64,000 nucleotides of DNA, from NCBI RefSeq assembly GCF_003473485.1, contig NC_053048.1:44636755-44700754 (forward strand). Direction: 5' to 3'. Origin of the DNA: Medicago truncatula (taxonomy: Eukaryota > Streptophyta > Magnoliopsida > Fabales > Fabaceae). The position numbers and the translations under genes are program-made. A model generated the notes under the pieces. It was not told the DNA's origin. It saw only the letters and a list, made by a program, of their open reading frames with translations, and searched no databases. Shown piece after piece: positions 34,973-48,251 of this stretch (positions are counted from its first letter, which is position 1; the number at the start of each line of letters is the position of its first letter).

Positions 34973-36806
34973 TATCTAAAATTTGTGGATGTTAAAGTGT
35001 CTTTAATTTTGTGAATATACGGTTTACAATTTTCAATATATTCTTACCCCCATTGGTTGAAATTCATGAATCTGTCTATTATAGACTCAAGTAAAACTTA
35101 ACAAGCAAGTTTACTGCTTGATTAGCTTCACGTTTAATGGGGTCATATTATAGAGAGGGTTAAGAGCGTGAAAAAAAAAAAGAAAAAACTAAAAAGAATC
35201 AATTGAAGAACAAAAATTCCTATAACATAAGCTCCTGACAAGTGACAAAGACTCCTAATAACAAACATTATCATCCATTGGCAAACCAAGAATAACTAAA
35301 GCTTCATGATATGAAGAGCTGAAAACTTTGGCCTCCAAAAAGTGTTATCATATTCCTCCAATACCATAAACAGCCCAAAAACCCTTCCATAAACATCTTG
35401 CTATTCCACTTTAACATCATTATTACTCATATTAAGAGAAATCACATTCAACCAAAGAGACATACCAATAGGACAATCTCTTAGCATTGTCTTCCACTAT
35501 ACTACCACAATAATTGCAGTATTTTGCAATGCTACTTTAATCCGAGCTCTATCACCTGAAGACCAGTAACAATAATCCTTCAATTTGGGACACATGGGCT
35601 TTCAAAGACTTGAATAACTTGATTTCACGCTAAGCTCCTCTCCATTCTCGTTGCACCTATATTTTCCCCGTATCACATCACACCACTTTGTAGATCTTTT
35701 TTGATGTTTTTTTTTCCGGTAGGGTTGTTGACTGAGTCAAATTTTACGTCCCTCTAATTTTTATGTAATTTTTTTTTCTTTTTTAATAATATATATGAGT
35801 AATTGGTAACAAAGTAAAGTACCGACTTAGTTGGACACTATTCTTTTTTATGTCATTTTGCTTTGACTTATAATTTTTTTTTGAGATTGATGCATATAAT
35901 ATTTAATTTGAAAATAACATTTAAATTAAATAAAATAAAAAATAAATAACACTTATTTTAATTTTTTTTTTCTTCTTTTCTTAATATCATATACCAAGTG
36001 AAATGGAGTGAGTGGTAAATAGATAAATAAAATAAGAGTTTAGGCTTTGTCCAAAAAAAAAGAAAGAGTTTAGGCTTTTACTTCTACTCCCTTCGTAATT
36101 ATAACTAGTCTTTAAAATATGAAAAGTCAGAATTAAATAAACCTACACATTAATTGAATAATATTTATACCCAAAATCTACCTATTTAATTACACTGCTA
36201 ATTGTTTTTAATATATATGCGTATGTGCGCGCGTGTTAAAACACTTATAAAAAAGATAAAAGAGCATTCTTTAGATTTTACGTTTTCATAAATACAGAGG
36301 CAGTTGATTTGTATGATTAAAATGACAATAATAAATTGTTATTTTAGGATTGATTTGTAAAGAAGGTTTTTTAATAAAAATGATTGGGTAAATTGGATTT
36401 GTCTTAGCCATATTTATTCTCTTCATTCAGATGTGGTGATGGCGGTACACCTTTCTAATGATGTAACTCAGAAGCCCATTAGACAGGTTAAATGAATTCC
36501 TCCTTTAAATAATATTATCAAAGTTAATGTTAACGGTAATTCTCTTTTTAAACTTCATCCTTTAAAATTACAAGAGTCTTATTAGTGTGAGATGACATAT
36601 GAATTCATGGACTTGTATCATATACTACTTTAATTACTTTATTTTCCTATCTATATTGATACATATGTCAAATACACACTCAACCCCATTTTTAATTTAT
36701 GACCCAAAATCGTAAATGGTTAATACTAACTTCATATATACATACACATATGAAAACTCAGATCATCTACGACCGGTTTTATGATGTATATAGGAAGATA
36801 ATGGAG

Positions 36807-39800
36807 TTAGCGGGTGCGAAAACCAGCCATATCTTGAAGTTCTCCAACCTCTATAACCAATTCCCCTACCTTCTCCACCACTTCCATTAGCAAGAATACC
36901 AAGCTTGCAATTGGTAGCATTTCACCATTCTCAAATTCTTCAATCATGGACGTGGAAATGACCAAACTCAACTCTTCTCTCGTTGTTTTCAACTTATCTA
37001 TAGTGTTGTCCCTTCCTTCACATTTTCTCATTTGTTTCATGCTATCTCCAACTTCTCGTAGAGTCCACACAATCCTTGACCCTATTGCCTCGCACTGTTC
37101 TAATTGAACTTTTTTGGGCTGCTTCAAAGATGCCGTAATCTTAACAAAAAAAAGATTAATTAGCACATCAAATATATTTTTTGTCATTTTGCAACTATAT
37201 CATTTTCTAGATCATGCAAACATTTTAGTAAAAAAAAGAAAGCGAATATAATGTATTTTTTATAAGCCAAACACGACATCTTTTTATTCTTGCTCGTGGT
37301 AATTTTTGTTGTTTATTTTTAGTCTTTACAAATATAATGTCTTTTATATTTGATCATCATTGTTTTGTTTTAATCCTCATAAATTTTTTTGTTATGTTCC
37401 GATACAACTTTTAGACATTAAATAGTTCATTTTTAAATAATATTAACTAAAGTTAAATATGGTTCACAAGATGCATGAACTAATTTCAACGTAAATAAAT
37501 ATTATAAAGACGAACAATAAAATGGTAAAGCTAAAGTAAAAAGCTACTCTTTTGCTCCTTTAATTTTGTACAATAGAAGGTAAAAATTTAAAATAAGGAG
37601 ACGAAATGTCAGTCTAAGATAGAGAAACCTCATAATTCAAAGAACATTTATAAAAAGATTTAAATTTACTTCCCTTTGTACCTTTCTAAAAAACAGAAAA
37701 CAAAAAATATTTGACTTATACTAATAGCAAAATATGATGTATTTGACGTGTCTAAAAAGATATTTAAATTTAAACTGAATGTAAAATAAACAGCTACCTT
37801 TTTTGAGGCTTGGAAGCAACGTTCCAATGCAAGAATGAGTGCAGCTAGTTCTCGAATAACCTCTCCAATCTTTAAGTATTTTTGCCATGGGTAGGAAAAT
37901 CCAAATTTCCCATGCCAGGGTTCCCATTTTGCGAAATTTGCCTGGAAAAACAAAGTATTCTTAGATTCATTCTTGATAAAAATATGATAAGCATACAACT
38001 TAAATAAAATAAAATAAAAACAGTCACAAATAAGTTATAATTCCTTTTAAGAAAAATTGCAATTATTAATTACCAATGATTCATCCTTTGACTTGGAGTT
38101 TAACACTGACTTGCAAACTGTGAAGCTGGTATCAGGTTGATTTTCCTTGACCGTTTTGGAGCATTCCTCTAAGCAACCTACAATAAAAGACCATTATATT
38201 CTTTTGGGTATATTTTAACTATTTTTTTCATTACTAATATATTAATAATATCAAACTCAATAGCATCAGTATACACTTTCTCAGCCCTTGAAGGGGTTTG
38301 TCAATTTTAGTCGCTATTTTATTTTATATGGACTAATATTATTTTAGTACCTATAGCAACTAAAAACCCTCATTTTTAAATTAAAAAAAAAGTTCAGTAC
38401 TCCGAAATAATTTTTTTTTAGAGCCTAAAACTTTAAAAACCGTTATTTTATAAGGGATAAAAATATATCTAACCTTAATAATAAATAGAAGTAAATGACC
38501 AACAAATTAATCGTTGTACATGTTCAATATTGAAAAATGATTGCTTTTTATATCATTTATATAGAAGTCTATCAAGTTTTTTTTGGGATGATGTAATGAG
38601 TATAGTTATCATAATTGTACCTAGATATCATTTTTAGTGTAATACAGTCAGGTAATATCTTATATTAGTGTAACAAAAATATGGAGGGGCTGGAGCCCAT
38701 GCAGCCTTGTAGGTGGCTCTGCCCCTCAAGCACAAAATAAGTCCTTTTCATTCCTTGAATGTGTACATTTGAATTCATGTTGAGGGTACTGAAGAAAGTT
38801 TTTCCCCAATTGTAATTTGTTGAATCCCATCCACTCATTTATAGAAGAATACTATTTTAAAATTTGAGCATGGTAGTCTTTGTTTAAATATTTTGGCCAG
38901 CATAAAAAAAAAGTTAGGTAGTTATATCAGGTGAATTACAACACAATAAAGGAATATGAAACTAAGGAAGGAAGACCACATTTTAACATTCTTTTGCTAT
39001 AGTTTTTTTATGTCTCTTTTGGTTGATCTAGGGACCACATATTTGGTCATGAGAATATTGCGTTGTTGTTTTCATTTCATATCTCACCTAGAAAAGCATA
39101 AACTATAATATAATGAGTATATAACAATATACTATAATTATTATATATACCTTGTATTGTATTGGCAAGATTATGGAATCTTGAGACAATGGAATCATGA
39201 AGTTCATCACTGGCCCACAAAGGAAAGACGAACAAATTCACACAAATTGCAATAATGAAACCCATTAGGATGTTCAATAAACGTTCTCTTGCTAATTCCC
39301 ACACTTTCACACCTGGACGTGCCCCAGATACCACTACTAGATTGAAGGTCAGCATAAATACCACCACTCCATAATCATATCTATTCTTTATTTTTGGAAC
39401 TAGTCGAAAATATGTAGCAACTGATCCTGTAATCATTCATATATATATATATACTCCTTATTAATAACCTATCAACTTTCAAATATGTATATTGTAAGCT
39501 AATGGTTTGAATTTATAATACATAAATGAAAGACAAGCCAACAACAAATTGCACTGCTACAAATTTCTATATTGATCAGTGCAATTTTTGTGGGACAACT
39601 TTCGTACTAATTGTAATAATACAATTAATATATATCACAACAAAATTTTCTTGTATATATATATATATTTTTTGGTGTCCAATATTCGAACCTCAACCTT
39701 ATATATATTATGTATTATTCTTAGTTAAGTTCACGGGGACATGATCTTGTATATACTACTCCACTTCAAAATATTCTTGTCTTAAGCAAAAATTGTATGA

Positions 39801-40402
39801 GATTTATAAAACACTTACCAAAAATATATACCGAAGTGCCAATGAAAATTGAGTTGCCAACTCCTCCAATGCTTTGTGCAAAAATTGCTGCCAAGCATCC
39901 CAATCCACCTCCTACAATGGTACCTATTCCACGATTCAAGCCTTTTCCTAGTGTAGCTCCTAACATGTTGATCAAAGTGATTAATTAACACATTCATCAT
40001 TGCCTAAGAGGCATTGCTATATATAAGAATTGATAACTGAAATATATATGCTAGCTAATGAAAGTATATACCTGCATTGAATTCAGAGATGACAACAACA
40101 GTCATGATAGCCCACATTGCATTTTCACCAACTTGATCAAAGAGAGGATTCAAAATGTAAAGAAGTGATACCAAAACAAGTGAGATTCCTACTTTGATGC
40201 TATGAACCATCTTCTTAATATCATGGTCACTTTTTATTTGCTTATTATTTTTGTCCTTTGGGTTGGAAGTAATTGGAACAAAGGATAAGTTTTTATTTTT
40301 TTCAAGATGGGTATTTGTTTCATTCTTCATTTGAGCAATATTGTTGTCGTTGTTGTTGTTATCTTCTTCATTTGCAATGGATATTACATGACTTGATTCC
40401 AT
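36807..40402 (-). CDS. ALMT: aluminium-activated malate transporter (ALMT) family anion channel
   Basis: Plant anion channel (PF11744) exporting malate or other anions across the plasma membrane or tonoplast. Exons from the right: 40072-40402, 39819-39959, 39151-39426, 38074-38177, 37798-37941, 36807-37139; all phases agree, giving 442 residues. Six membrane segments fall in residues about 68-225 (GISLVLVSLLYILNPL; AIMTVVVISEFNAGATLGKG; TIVGGGLGCLAAIFAQ; SIFIGTSVYIFGSVATYF; GVVVFMLTFNLVVVSG; LLNILMGFIIAICVNLFVF). The cytosolic half holds the conserved WEP motif (Trp290-Glu-Pro, KWEPWHG) and a helical C-terminus. Length fits the short ALMT1/ALMT10-type members; transported ion and membrane are not decidable. 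The N-terminal 60 residues are Asn/Asp/Lys-rich and poorly conserved. A TATAAATA box lies about 75 bases upstream. Confidence 0.96.
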
Positions 40403-40476
40403 TTTGTCTTTATTCCCCCTCTTTTTATTTTCCCTTTCACTTGGACTGTGACCAAGTCATTCTCTTGGGGAACCCC

Positions 40477-40484
40477 TATTTATA
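40477..40484 (-). promoter_or_regulatory. TATA box of the ALMT gene
   Basis: Reverse complement TATAAATAGGGG, a canonical plant TATA box with a correct distance to the start codon (about 75 bases). Confidence 0.7.
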
Positions 40485-40819
40485 CTAAGCAATGTGAGTG
40501 GAGATTGATAAGGTTTAACTTGGGAAGTATCATTAGGCATGGCAACTTAATCCCACTTAAAAATAACAGATATTCCATTTTTTTTTTTTTTTTTGAGAAA
40601 AACAGATATTCAATTTATGTTAACTAATTATCATACAATGATAAAATAAAATATTTAATTGAAAGCGATTTAAAATTAAAAATAGACAAACAAAAACAAA
40701 TGAAACTAATATATATACATTAATGGTGGTGGGTTGATGGTTCAAAACAAATTTGCACACACAATCAATCAAAACATTTAAAATCGTCACATCAAAACAT
40801 TTAAATAAATAAATATGAG

Positions 40820-41025
40820 TAATAATATTTGAACATCAAAATTTTGACGACTTATGCGACAACTTATAAAACCACACTCATTAAAAAAAAACTTATAAAG
40901 CCACACTAAAAACAACTTATGACAATTTTATAATAATTTTTTCTTTCTCTTTATTAACCGAATTACACTTGAATTTTATAGGTTGTCACATAAATTAGCA
41001 AAATTTTGATGTTCACTTATTATTG
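40820..41025. mobile_element. short MITE related to the ATTTGAACA family
   Basis: The left end ATATTTGAACATCAAAATTT and the reverse complement of the right end AAGTGAACATCAAAATTTTG are inverted copies, continuing into TTATGCGACAAC / TTATGTGACAAC. Non-coding; exact edges unresolved. Confidence 0.65.
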
Positions 41026-41284
41026 CTATATACAGTATATATGGTATTTTTTGCGCTAGTATCAACATCATCTTTGGAAATCTCATTTTCTTCTCCAACA
41101 CTATTAAAAATTCACATGTATCATCCGGTAAGTAAATTCAATTCAGCTGATAAAAAGTTGCTATGACATTTAATATACTGGAACATTGATTCGAACTCGC
41201 AACACTTCATTTTTCTACTGAGAGTGTGTGTGAGTTTTATTGTTAAATTTTTTTAAATAATAATTTCATATGACTCCAGAAATA

Positions 41285-41450
41285 TATTTCCAAACGAAAA
41301 AGAAAACTACGTTTTTTCTAGGAGGATACTTACCAAGTGGTACGAGTTTGAGTGCAATCACAAGACCGTGACTGCAGTGCAAACGAAAAAAAAAAAACTA
41401 TGTTTTTTTTTTCTAAAAGGATGCTTATGAAGTGCAAGTGGGAAGAGGGT
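41285..41450. repeat. imperfect direct repeat
   Basis: AAACGAAAAAGAAAACTACG followed by TTCTAGGAGGATACTTACCA (from about 41294) recurs about 85 bases later as AAACGAAAAA..., CTATGTTTT and CTAAAAGGATGCTTATGA. Two diverged copies, non-coding. Confidence 0.55.
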
Positions 41451-41819
41451 TGAGTGCAGTCAACCATATTTAGTTTGTCGGATCAAGATCGAACGATCCA
41501 GATTTTAAACTCATATTTTATACTTATAAACAATTAAAATATGATGTCAAAATATACCGTTTGATTTTCATCGGATGGTCCATATATGTTGAATGCATGG
41601 CATGCAGTCATATTGCACTAAATCCACGTCCGTACAAGTGGGGGTGAGAAAAGAAATTCCCTCATCTTCACTCCAATCCTGGTAAGGTCAGCCCAAGAGT
41701 CTATTCAAATAAGCCAGCCTCTTAGTCCACTTGCTTAGTTCCCTACATAGCCACTAATTTTAGACCATTACCTCGATTTTAATGTCTAACAAAAATTATC
41801 CATGAGTTTCTAATTTGTA

Positions 41820-42103
41820 CTGCTTCCGTTTTAAAATGAGTGTCGTTTTAATCAAAAAAAATTGTTTCAAAATGAATGTCGCTTTCAATTTCCAATACAA
41901 TAATAATTTTTTCTTTTCAATTATACCCTTCAATTAATACTATGTTACACTACTTTCAAAGTATTATTTTTTCTTTAATGAAAAACAAATCAATAGTTGA
42001 TTAGGATAATTTGGTAAAATTGCTATGACATTTGACTATTTTATTCCATTCTTTAATATGTGTGCAATTGGCTAAAACGACACTCATTTTAAAACGGAGG
42101 GAG
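41820..42103. mobile_element. Stowaway MITE, second subfamily
   Basis: A 284-base element with ends CTGCTTCCGTTTTAAAATGA and, reverse-complemented, CTCCCTCCGTTTTAAAATGA, flanked by TA on both sides (41818-41819, 42104-42105). Its arms (GAGTGTCGTTTTA) differ from the copy at 24194, so the two belong to different subfamilies. Confidence 0.93.
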
Positions 42104-45100
42104 TATGGTTTATTCACATTAAATGTTGCCTAATTCTAGGCATCACTGTACCTTGAACTTCCCTTAGTTGACTTTTTATGGCACAAACCCTAGTTGATTT
42201 TTTTTTTTGACAAAACTCTTGTTGACTTTTAATAGTAGAAAAAATATCTACTCACATCTCATTAAACTGATTTTCTCCATTCAATTTAGGACAAATTCAG
42301 AAGTTGCCTTACATGAATTTAATACAACTGAATTAAATTTCAGTAAATTTGATATTTGTGTCTTGACAAAAGTTTATTTGAGAATGCGTTGCTAATCTAA
42401 TTCATTTCACAGCACAAATTGAATTTCATTGCCCAGCACCAATATCATATGACCATGGAGTATGAATAAGTAGCACCATTGCACCAATATCTTCTGTGCA
42501 AATTATACCTTGTTTTGCACAAACCAAGAGGACGTCCTTAATTAGTGAGTGACCTTAGTGGAACACGTATGTAATCACCATCATCCGTACATTTTATGGG
42601 GATGGTCTTTTGGAAGGAACAAAATTAGTGTAATGTTACGCAATAACGCTTATATGAGATTACATATGTCACTTCTATTTTAATTAAGGTTATCTAGTTT
42701 TGGACATACAACAACATTAAAACTCTTAGGGAGAGTTTATCACTCATTTGAATCTCACAAAACTCTTCGCAGTTGTGCGCGGATACCTGGTTTACACAAA
42801 AAAAAAAAAAATAGTGTTATTTTTTTTAGGGTAATGTTAAGAATGCATTTTAATTTTTAGCAATTTCATTTTAAAATCACTCATTTATTATTAATGAGCG
42901 AAATTCACGTGGAATCTACCATTTTAAAAATAGATTTCACACCCTCCTACAAAATATTCACTCATTTATATTAACATTTTCACTTTCATCAGAATTTGAA
43001 CTCAGATCCTCGTACAAAATATACACATTAATTACATTATCAATTTTAATATATTTTACATAAACTCTCAACATTGGTGATAATCCTATTCGAAGTATTT
43101 GTTAAAAAAATCTTTTTCGAAGTATTGTCATACACTAGATATAAACACCTCTACGAGACATAATTCAAATATTGGTTTGACGTGTTGTGATAATTTATCC
43201 ATTATCTTAGGCTCAACCTCCATTGATACATTATTAATTTGTCTTGTATATGTGAAAAGTGCAAACATCTAAAAAGTGACAAATTCAGTATCACCAAGTT
43301 AACAAATTTTAAGTGGTGTCATAGAAAAGGAAAAATAACAACTAATTAAATCCCTGTGAATAAGCTGAGCTCACATTAAAGATGACTCGTTGAAGAGAAT
43401 GTAAATTTACATTATGTCTGAAATTGTTTTTAGTAAAGTCTTACATATCACTAATAAGACTCGATTATCAGAGTTTCATTTCTCACAAAAACTATTCCCA
43501 CGAGTGAGAAGCACCTATGTAAATGATCTTTATCTATTGTTTGTGCTGAGTTCCGTGGTAGGATACACTTATCTAATAGATTAATCAGATTGCTAAAAAT
43601 GTAGGCCTAATTTTTTAGATAACCCCATTTAAAACAGTCATGTTTGCACATAGAAAGACCATGCCCCGACACACTGAATTTCTCAACTTTCTGCAACTAT
43701 TTTGTTGTTTTGTGAAGTAGTGGCTAGGCTAGATATTGGTTCAAAGTATTGTGTTCAAAATATTATCATATTTCAAGTGACCTTTAGGTAAGTAATGTCT
43801 ATTAGGAATTTATACCTAATTAGCAAAAAATATAAACATAACTATGCGAAACCACTATAGGCGTGTGAGCCCCAAATTTAGCATGGTCCTCCTATTCCTA
43901 GACTTGTCTCTAATTGAGTGATCAAATTTCATCCAAAGTGTTTATTCAACTATAGCTCTATTTAGTACTCATTGCAACTTGTTTATAATGTATTTTATTA
44001 ATTAATATATTTATTTGATTAAAATATAAACAATCGGTAAAGTGACTTATTTTATTATTATAATATTTAACCATGTCTATGTTAGCATTGCTATGCATAG
44101 CCGATCCCAAACCCGAATTAAATGATAGAGTTGTATGGCCTTGATTGCCAATGTAGAATTTTGATGAATCTCTATGAGATGGACCAAATACATAATAGTG
44201 TAAAGGCTAGGTCATTTTGCGAAAGCAACATGGTTTATAATCTGGGTACATAGTCAAATGAGCAAGAGCCACAACATCACCACTTAGATGCAGTGCAAAA
44301 AAAAAAAAAAAGAATTCTCACATCATCGTGAACGAGTGTGGGTAAAGAAGTTAGTTCATGAGAGTATGATTTATTCTAAAACATGAAATATAGAAACTTT
44401 TAAAAAAAAAGTTATATGGAAATAGGAGACATTATAACTAGGAGGAAGTTTAATTTTATGGGCCTGTTATTGATTTATTCTACTATCATACTATTTTACA
44501 AACGTTATTTGAAATAGTATATGTGTCTGTTAAAATTAATTTTTTTTATTCTAACTATTTCACTATTTTTTCTATTATTGTATTTAATTTCATTGCACTG
44601 GTTTATTAAGTGTTGTTCTGTCGAGCCAACTACGACAGAGTTAAGAGAAAAGGAAAAGAAAAGGCTTTTGAGGGGGATCAGAGCAAGACAAATAAAAAAA
44701 AAAATCTCTTATCTATTATTAATGTTATCTTTTAAGAATATTTTAAAAGGGAAGAATGATTTGAAAATTTATTGAAAATCATCCAGAACCCTAAAGTTTC
44801 CCTCTTAATTTATCTTGAGTTACTCCATATTAAGAAGTTTTGGTGTCCTTTTTCCAATTTTCCTTCTCACTTCTCATATCTTAATCTTCAAAACTACTTT
44901 TCATCCCCTTTCCTCCAAAATCTCAAAGATAACCTGAGAGTCCCGAAGTTGGTTTATGTTGTAGGGTACATTCAAATGTGTTGTGCAAGTCATTTTTGGT
45001 GAACTTTGAATCCAAAAACTCACCATTCAACAAGGGATATATGAGGCATGGTTAATTGTTATCCTGTTTTGGATCATCTTGTTAATTATCAAGGAATAAG

Positions 45101-48100
45101 CTTCAAAAATCACATCCCTCCAGTTTAAATATTAGCCAACTTGATATGAATCAAACAAAACCTTAACTTCATCAAAAAGAGCATTTCAAAATCCTGATTC
45201 ACATGTGAAGTCTCTAAGAAAATTACCTCCACAACCTCTAATAATACTACTACATGCTGAGATGCCACCAAAATACGCCCTTTAATTCACTCTTTGTTGT
45301 CATGCCTTTAAGTAAAGACAAAATTGACCCACTCGTATGTCAAAGTTCGACATAACTTAAGAGTTAGGTTAAAACTTCGGCCCAACTAGTTTTTAGACTT
45401 TTTAACCCGGTTCAATTATTAAATTTGTTTGCATGAGTCACAGGTAGTATTCGTAATTGAATAAAATCTTAAAAAATATTTGAGACTTAAGTTGGGATAT
45501 AGTTGATGAGTGTTTAGTGCCTGAACCACATTAGAATCATATGATTCCGCCATAAGATTTAGAAAAGATATGTCTTTTGCAAATTTCAACTCCTTCCACA
45601 TAGTTATAAAGTCATCGCTACCTCTGAATCTAGTAATGAAAAAATTTGATAGAAACTATACGTTTATATACAAATCTAAAACTTATTTAACCATTCTTTT
45701 AAAAAGTTAACTTTTTTGGGTCTAAAAAGATTATCAATTATGTTTGTAATAAAAAATATAAAAGCGTCATTTCGTACACGGTTTCTTGTATAGTACAATG
45801 TACACCGGTGACGTTTATACGTTGAATTGTAATTTCTTATGAAGAAAAAAGCATGCACTATAATTTGTCATTTGTGTGCTTATTTAATGTGTACGACATA
45901 TGTACCATCTTAACGGGTCGACAAACAATTAGAGGATATATTTTTGAAGGATATATGTTTGCACGCGTTTGCTACTTGGTTTTGTTGGCCACTGATGCAA
46001 CTTTTTGGACCATAATAATAAACAAAGGAAACAAAAAATAAAACAGCATAGAAAGATGAATTCTCACGTTGGCACCGTGCAATTATCAACAACCTGCTTT
46101 TAGCTTTTAGAACTTGAAACTCACCGTGCGTTTGGTGTTTCTTTCTCACCACGTTTCATATTTTCAGTATATGTTTGGAGGAAGCTGATGCAGATGCTGA
46201 GGGCAGCAAGATGAAAGAGTACATTGATAAAATTTTGAAAAAATAACATAATTTAATGTAATCGCAAGTGTCAGTGTCACATGTCGAACACGTAGACACG
46301 CTTTCAAATAGAAGTGTTCATGCAACAAAGAATTCAATTAAGTTTCAGTTTTTAATAAGCTATTGTTGATACAAGTTAGTCATACTTTTTCGGGATTAAA
46401 AGAAAAAAGACAATCACGATGAGTCACTGCAATTTTAGCAAAAATTATACATTATAGTTTCAGCAAAATCATAGTGTCACCGTTATTTTGCAAGTGAATT
46501 CAAAGATATACTTAATCAGTGTGAAAGATAAAGCCAATGTGGTGTTCAACTAGTCAAGTTTAAAGAGTTTAACAGCTTTTGTTGGTGTTTGTCTTGTTTA
46601 GGAATATATTAACGGAACATAACAGGATGTTCACGTAAATTTTAAGGGCCCGATTGTGTTTGTGTATTATTTTTGACTAAGGATTGTTTTTGTGTTTGCT
46701 ATCAACAACAACAAATTAGAAAACCATTTCCCAGGTTGAGACGTGTCTTGAGGAGAAATCACAAATCTGCCGATGTACGTATGCAATCCCATAATTCTGA
46801 TATGAATATGAGTAAGACAAGATGTATTGTTGAATGCTTGTAACCAAACAGAAAATCGTGCTCTCAGCCTCAAGGTACACGAATAGTCCAAGCAAAAATT
46901 GAGAGGACATGCTTGTCAACATGATAGCATGAATTTTAGTTCACACAATTTATAAGATTATTACATAATTAAAACTATCAGTTTTGCCTTTATCTGAAAT
47001 TTGACGTCTATGATTATTGTTATGCAAAAAGAAGACCTGTCTGATTTGTTTATTACATATTCTACAATGGAATACAAATAAATAACATTAAGACTGTTGA
47101 AATAAGTGGATCACTGGGCATTTATGTGCGTGGTTTATACTTAGGTACATGAGTTTATTTAGCATTATTAGCAAATGTAAATAGCTACCAACTAGCACCA
47201 ACGTCAAAAAAGAGGATGGGTAATATTAGGTTGCAGTCACATTAATTATTTAGTGGAGAAATTAGGTGAACATATGTATGAATCTAGAATATGGATACAC
47301 AACGAAAAGGAACCCGATGCAAAGGGAGCATTACATCCCTTGAATTGAAGTTCTACATTAATTTCAACCAATTGTTCCTGAAATGATAGGAGACCAATGA
47401 CACCAAAAATTTAAAACTTTGTAGAGTGGTTAGTGGAATGGCCACTAAGTGGACTTTTATATACGAGTACTACGGAAGAAATTGTGAGGCCAGCAGTCAC
47501 ATCACATTACCATGAGTTTTGGAATTGCTCTTAACATATCATTATTAAAATGCTATAGTTATGTATGATAAAGGGTGTGATAATTATATATGTAAGAGAT
47601 GAATAGTATTACAGTATCAACCGTTAAAAAACATTACATTATCAAAATAATAATCAAATAAAGAACAGTACTATGGCCAGTTTTGGCCAGTATTATAGCA
47701 CATGCTAAATCACCAACTGAACTAAATTGACACGCAGTAACTAGGTACAGACAGATAGTTGTTGTATAACATGCATAATGTCAGTCTCAAGTGCACAGAA
47801 GTTAAGATGCAACACCAATTCAACGACATCTTCACACAATCAATTGCACATTTTATAATGCAGCCCCAGATCAAATAATTTAAACTTGCCTGCAAAATTA
47901 AAGCTACAGATATAGAAAATCTTAATACAAGGTTGGGTATAGAATCTTGTTAAGTCCTGGAATCTTTACATAACTTCCATATTCTTGGGCTTCTGTTGTC
48001 CATAAAAACTGCAATCACTGGCTTTCCTAACGGCTTTGTATAACATGTAATGTAATTCTACCAACGCCTAACATTTCTTACTTTCTTTTAACATACATGG

Positions 48101-48251
48101 TATAAGATGGCCTAAAATGTTGCAATGATAATGATATCTAAGCTTAATAACCCCACATCCTAACTAAACTGAAACAAGGGTACATTGCTTCAATTCAAGC
48201 ATAAGTCGTATTTACAACATATCTTCCGATGTTATATTGGAACGGAGGATT

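Larger units (their letters stand above)
32646..36806. other. intergenic region between the Gnk2-like and ALMT genes
   Basis: Contains the hAT element (33132-33625), a MITE (34799-34972), a lone Stowaway-like end near 34590 (TACTCCATTTGTTCTCAAAT) and another near 36090 (CTACTCCCTTCGTAATTAT). About 35180-35700 has more even base composition and could be an old degenerate coding relic; I could not assign it. The remainder is AT-rich. Confidence 0.55.
40403..48251. other. gene-poor interval
   Basis: Nearly 8 kb without a supportable gene. It contains the ALMT promoter, two MITEs, the direct repeat at 41285-41450 and a GTGTC-type repeat at about 46235-46330. Open frames of 60-85 codons at 44521-45002 and 45853-46152 have no recognisable homology, no codon bias distinct from the background and no splice context. 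Confidence 0.6.

Noticed and set aside
44521..45002. Adjacent 84- and 76-codon frames
   Set aside because: Consecutive short frames in AT-rich DNA without domain, splice or promoter support.
45853..46152. Overlapping 62- and 80-codon frames on opposite strands
   Set aside because: No recognisable product, and neither has gene-like context.
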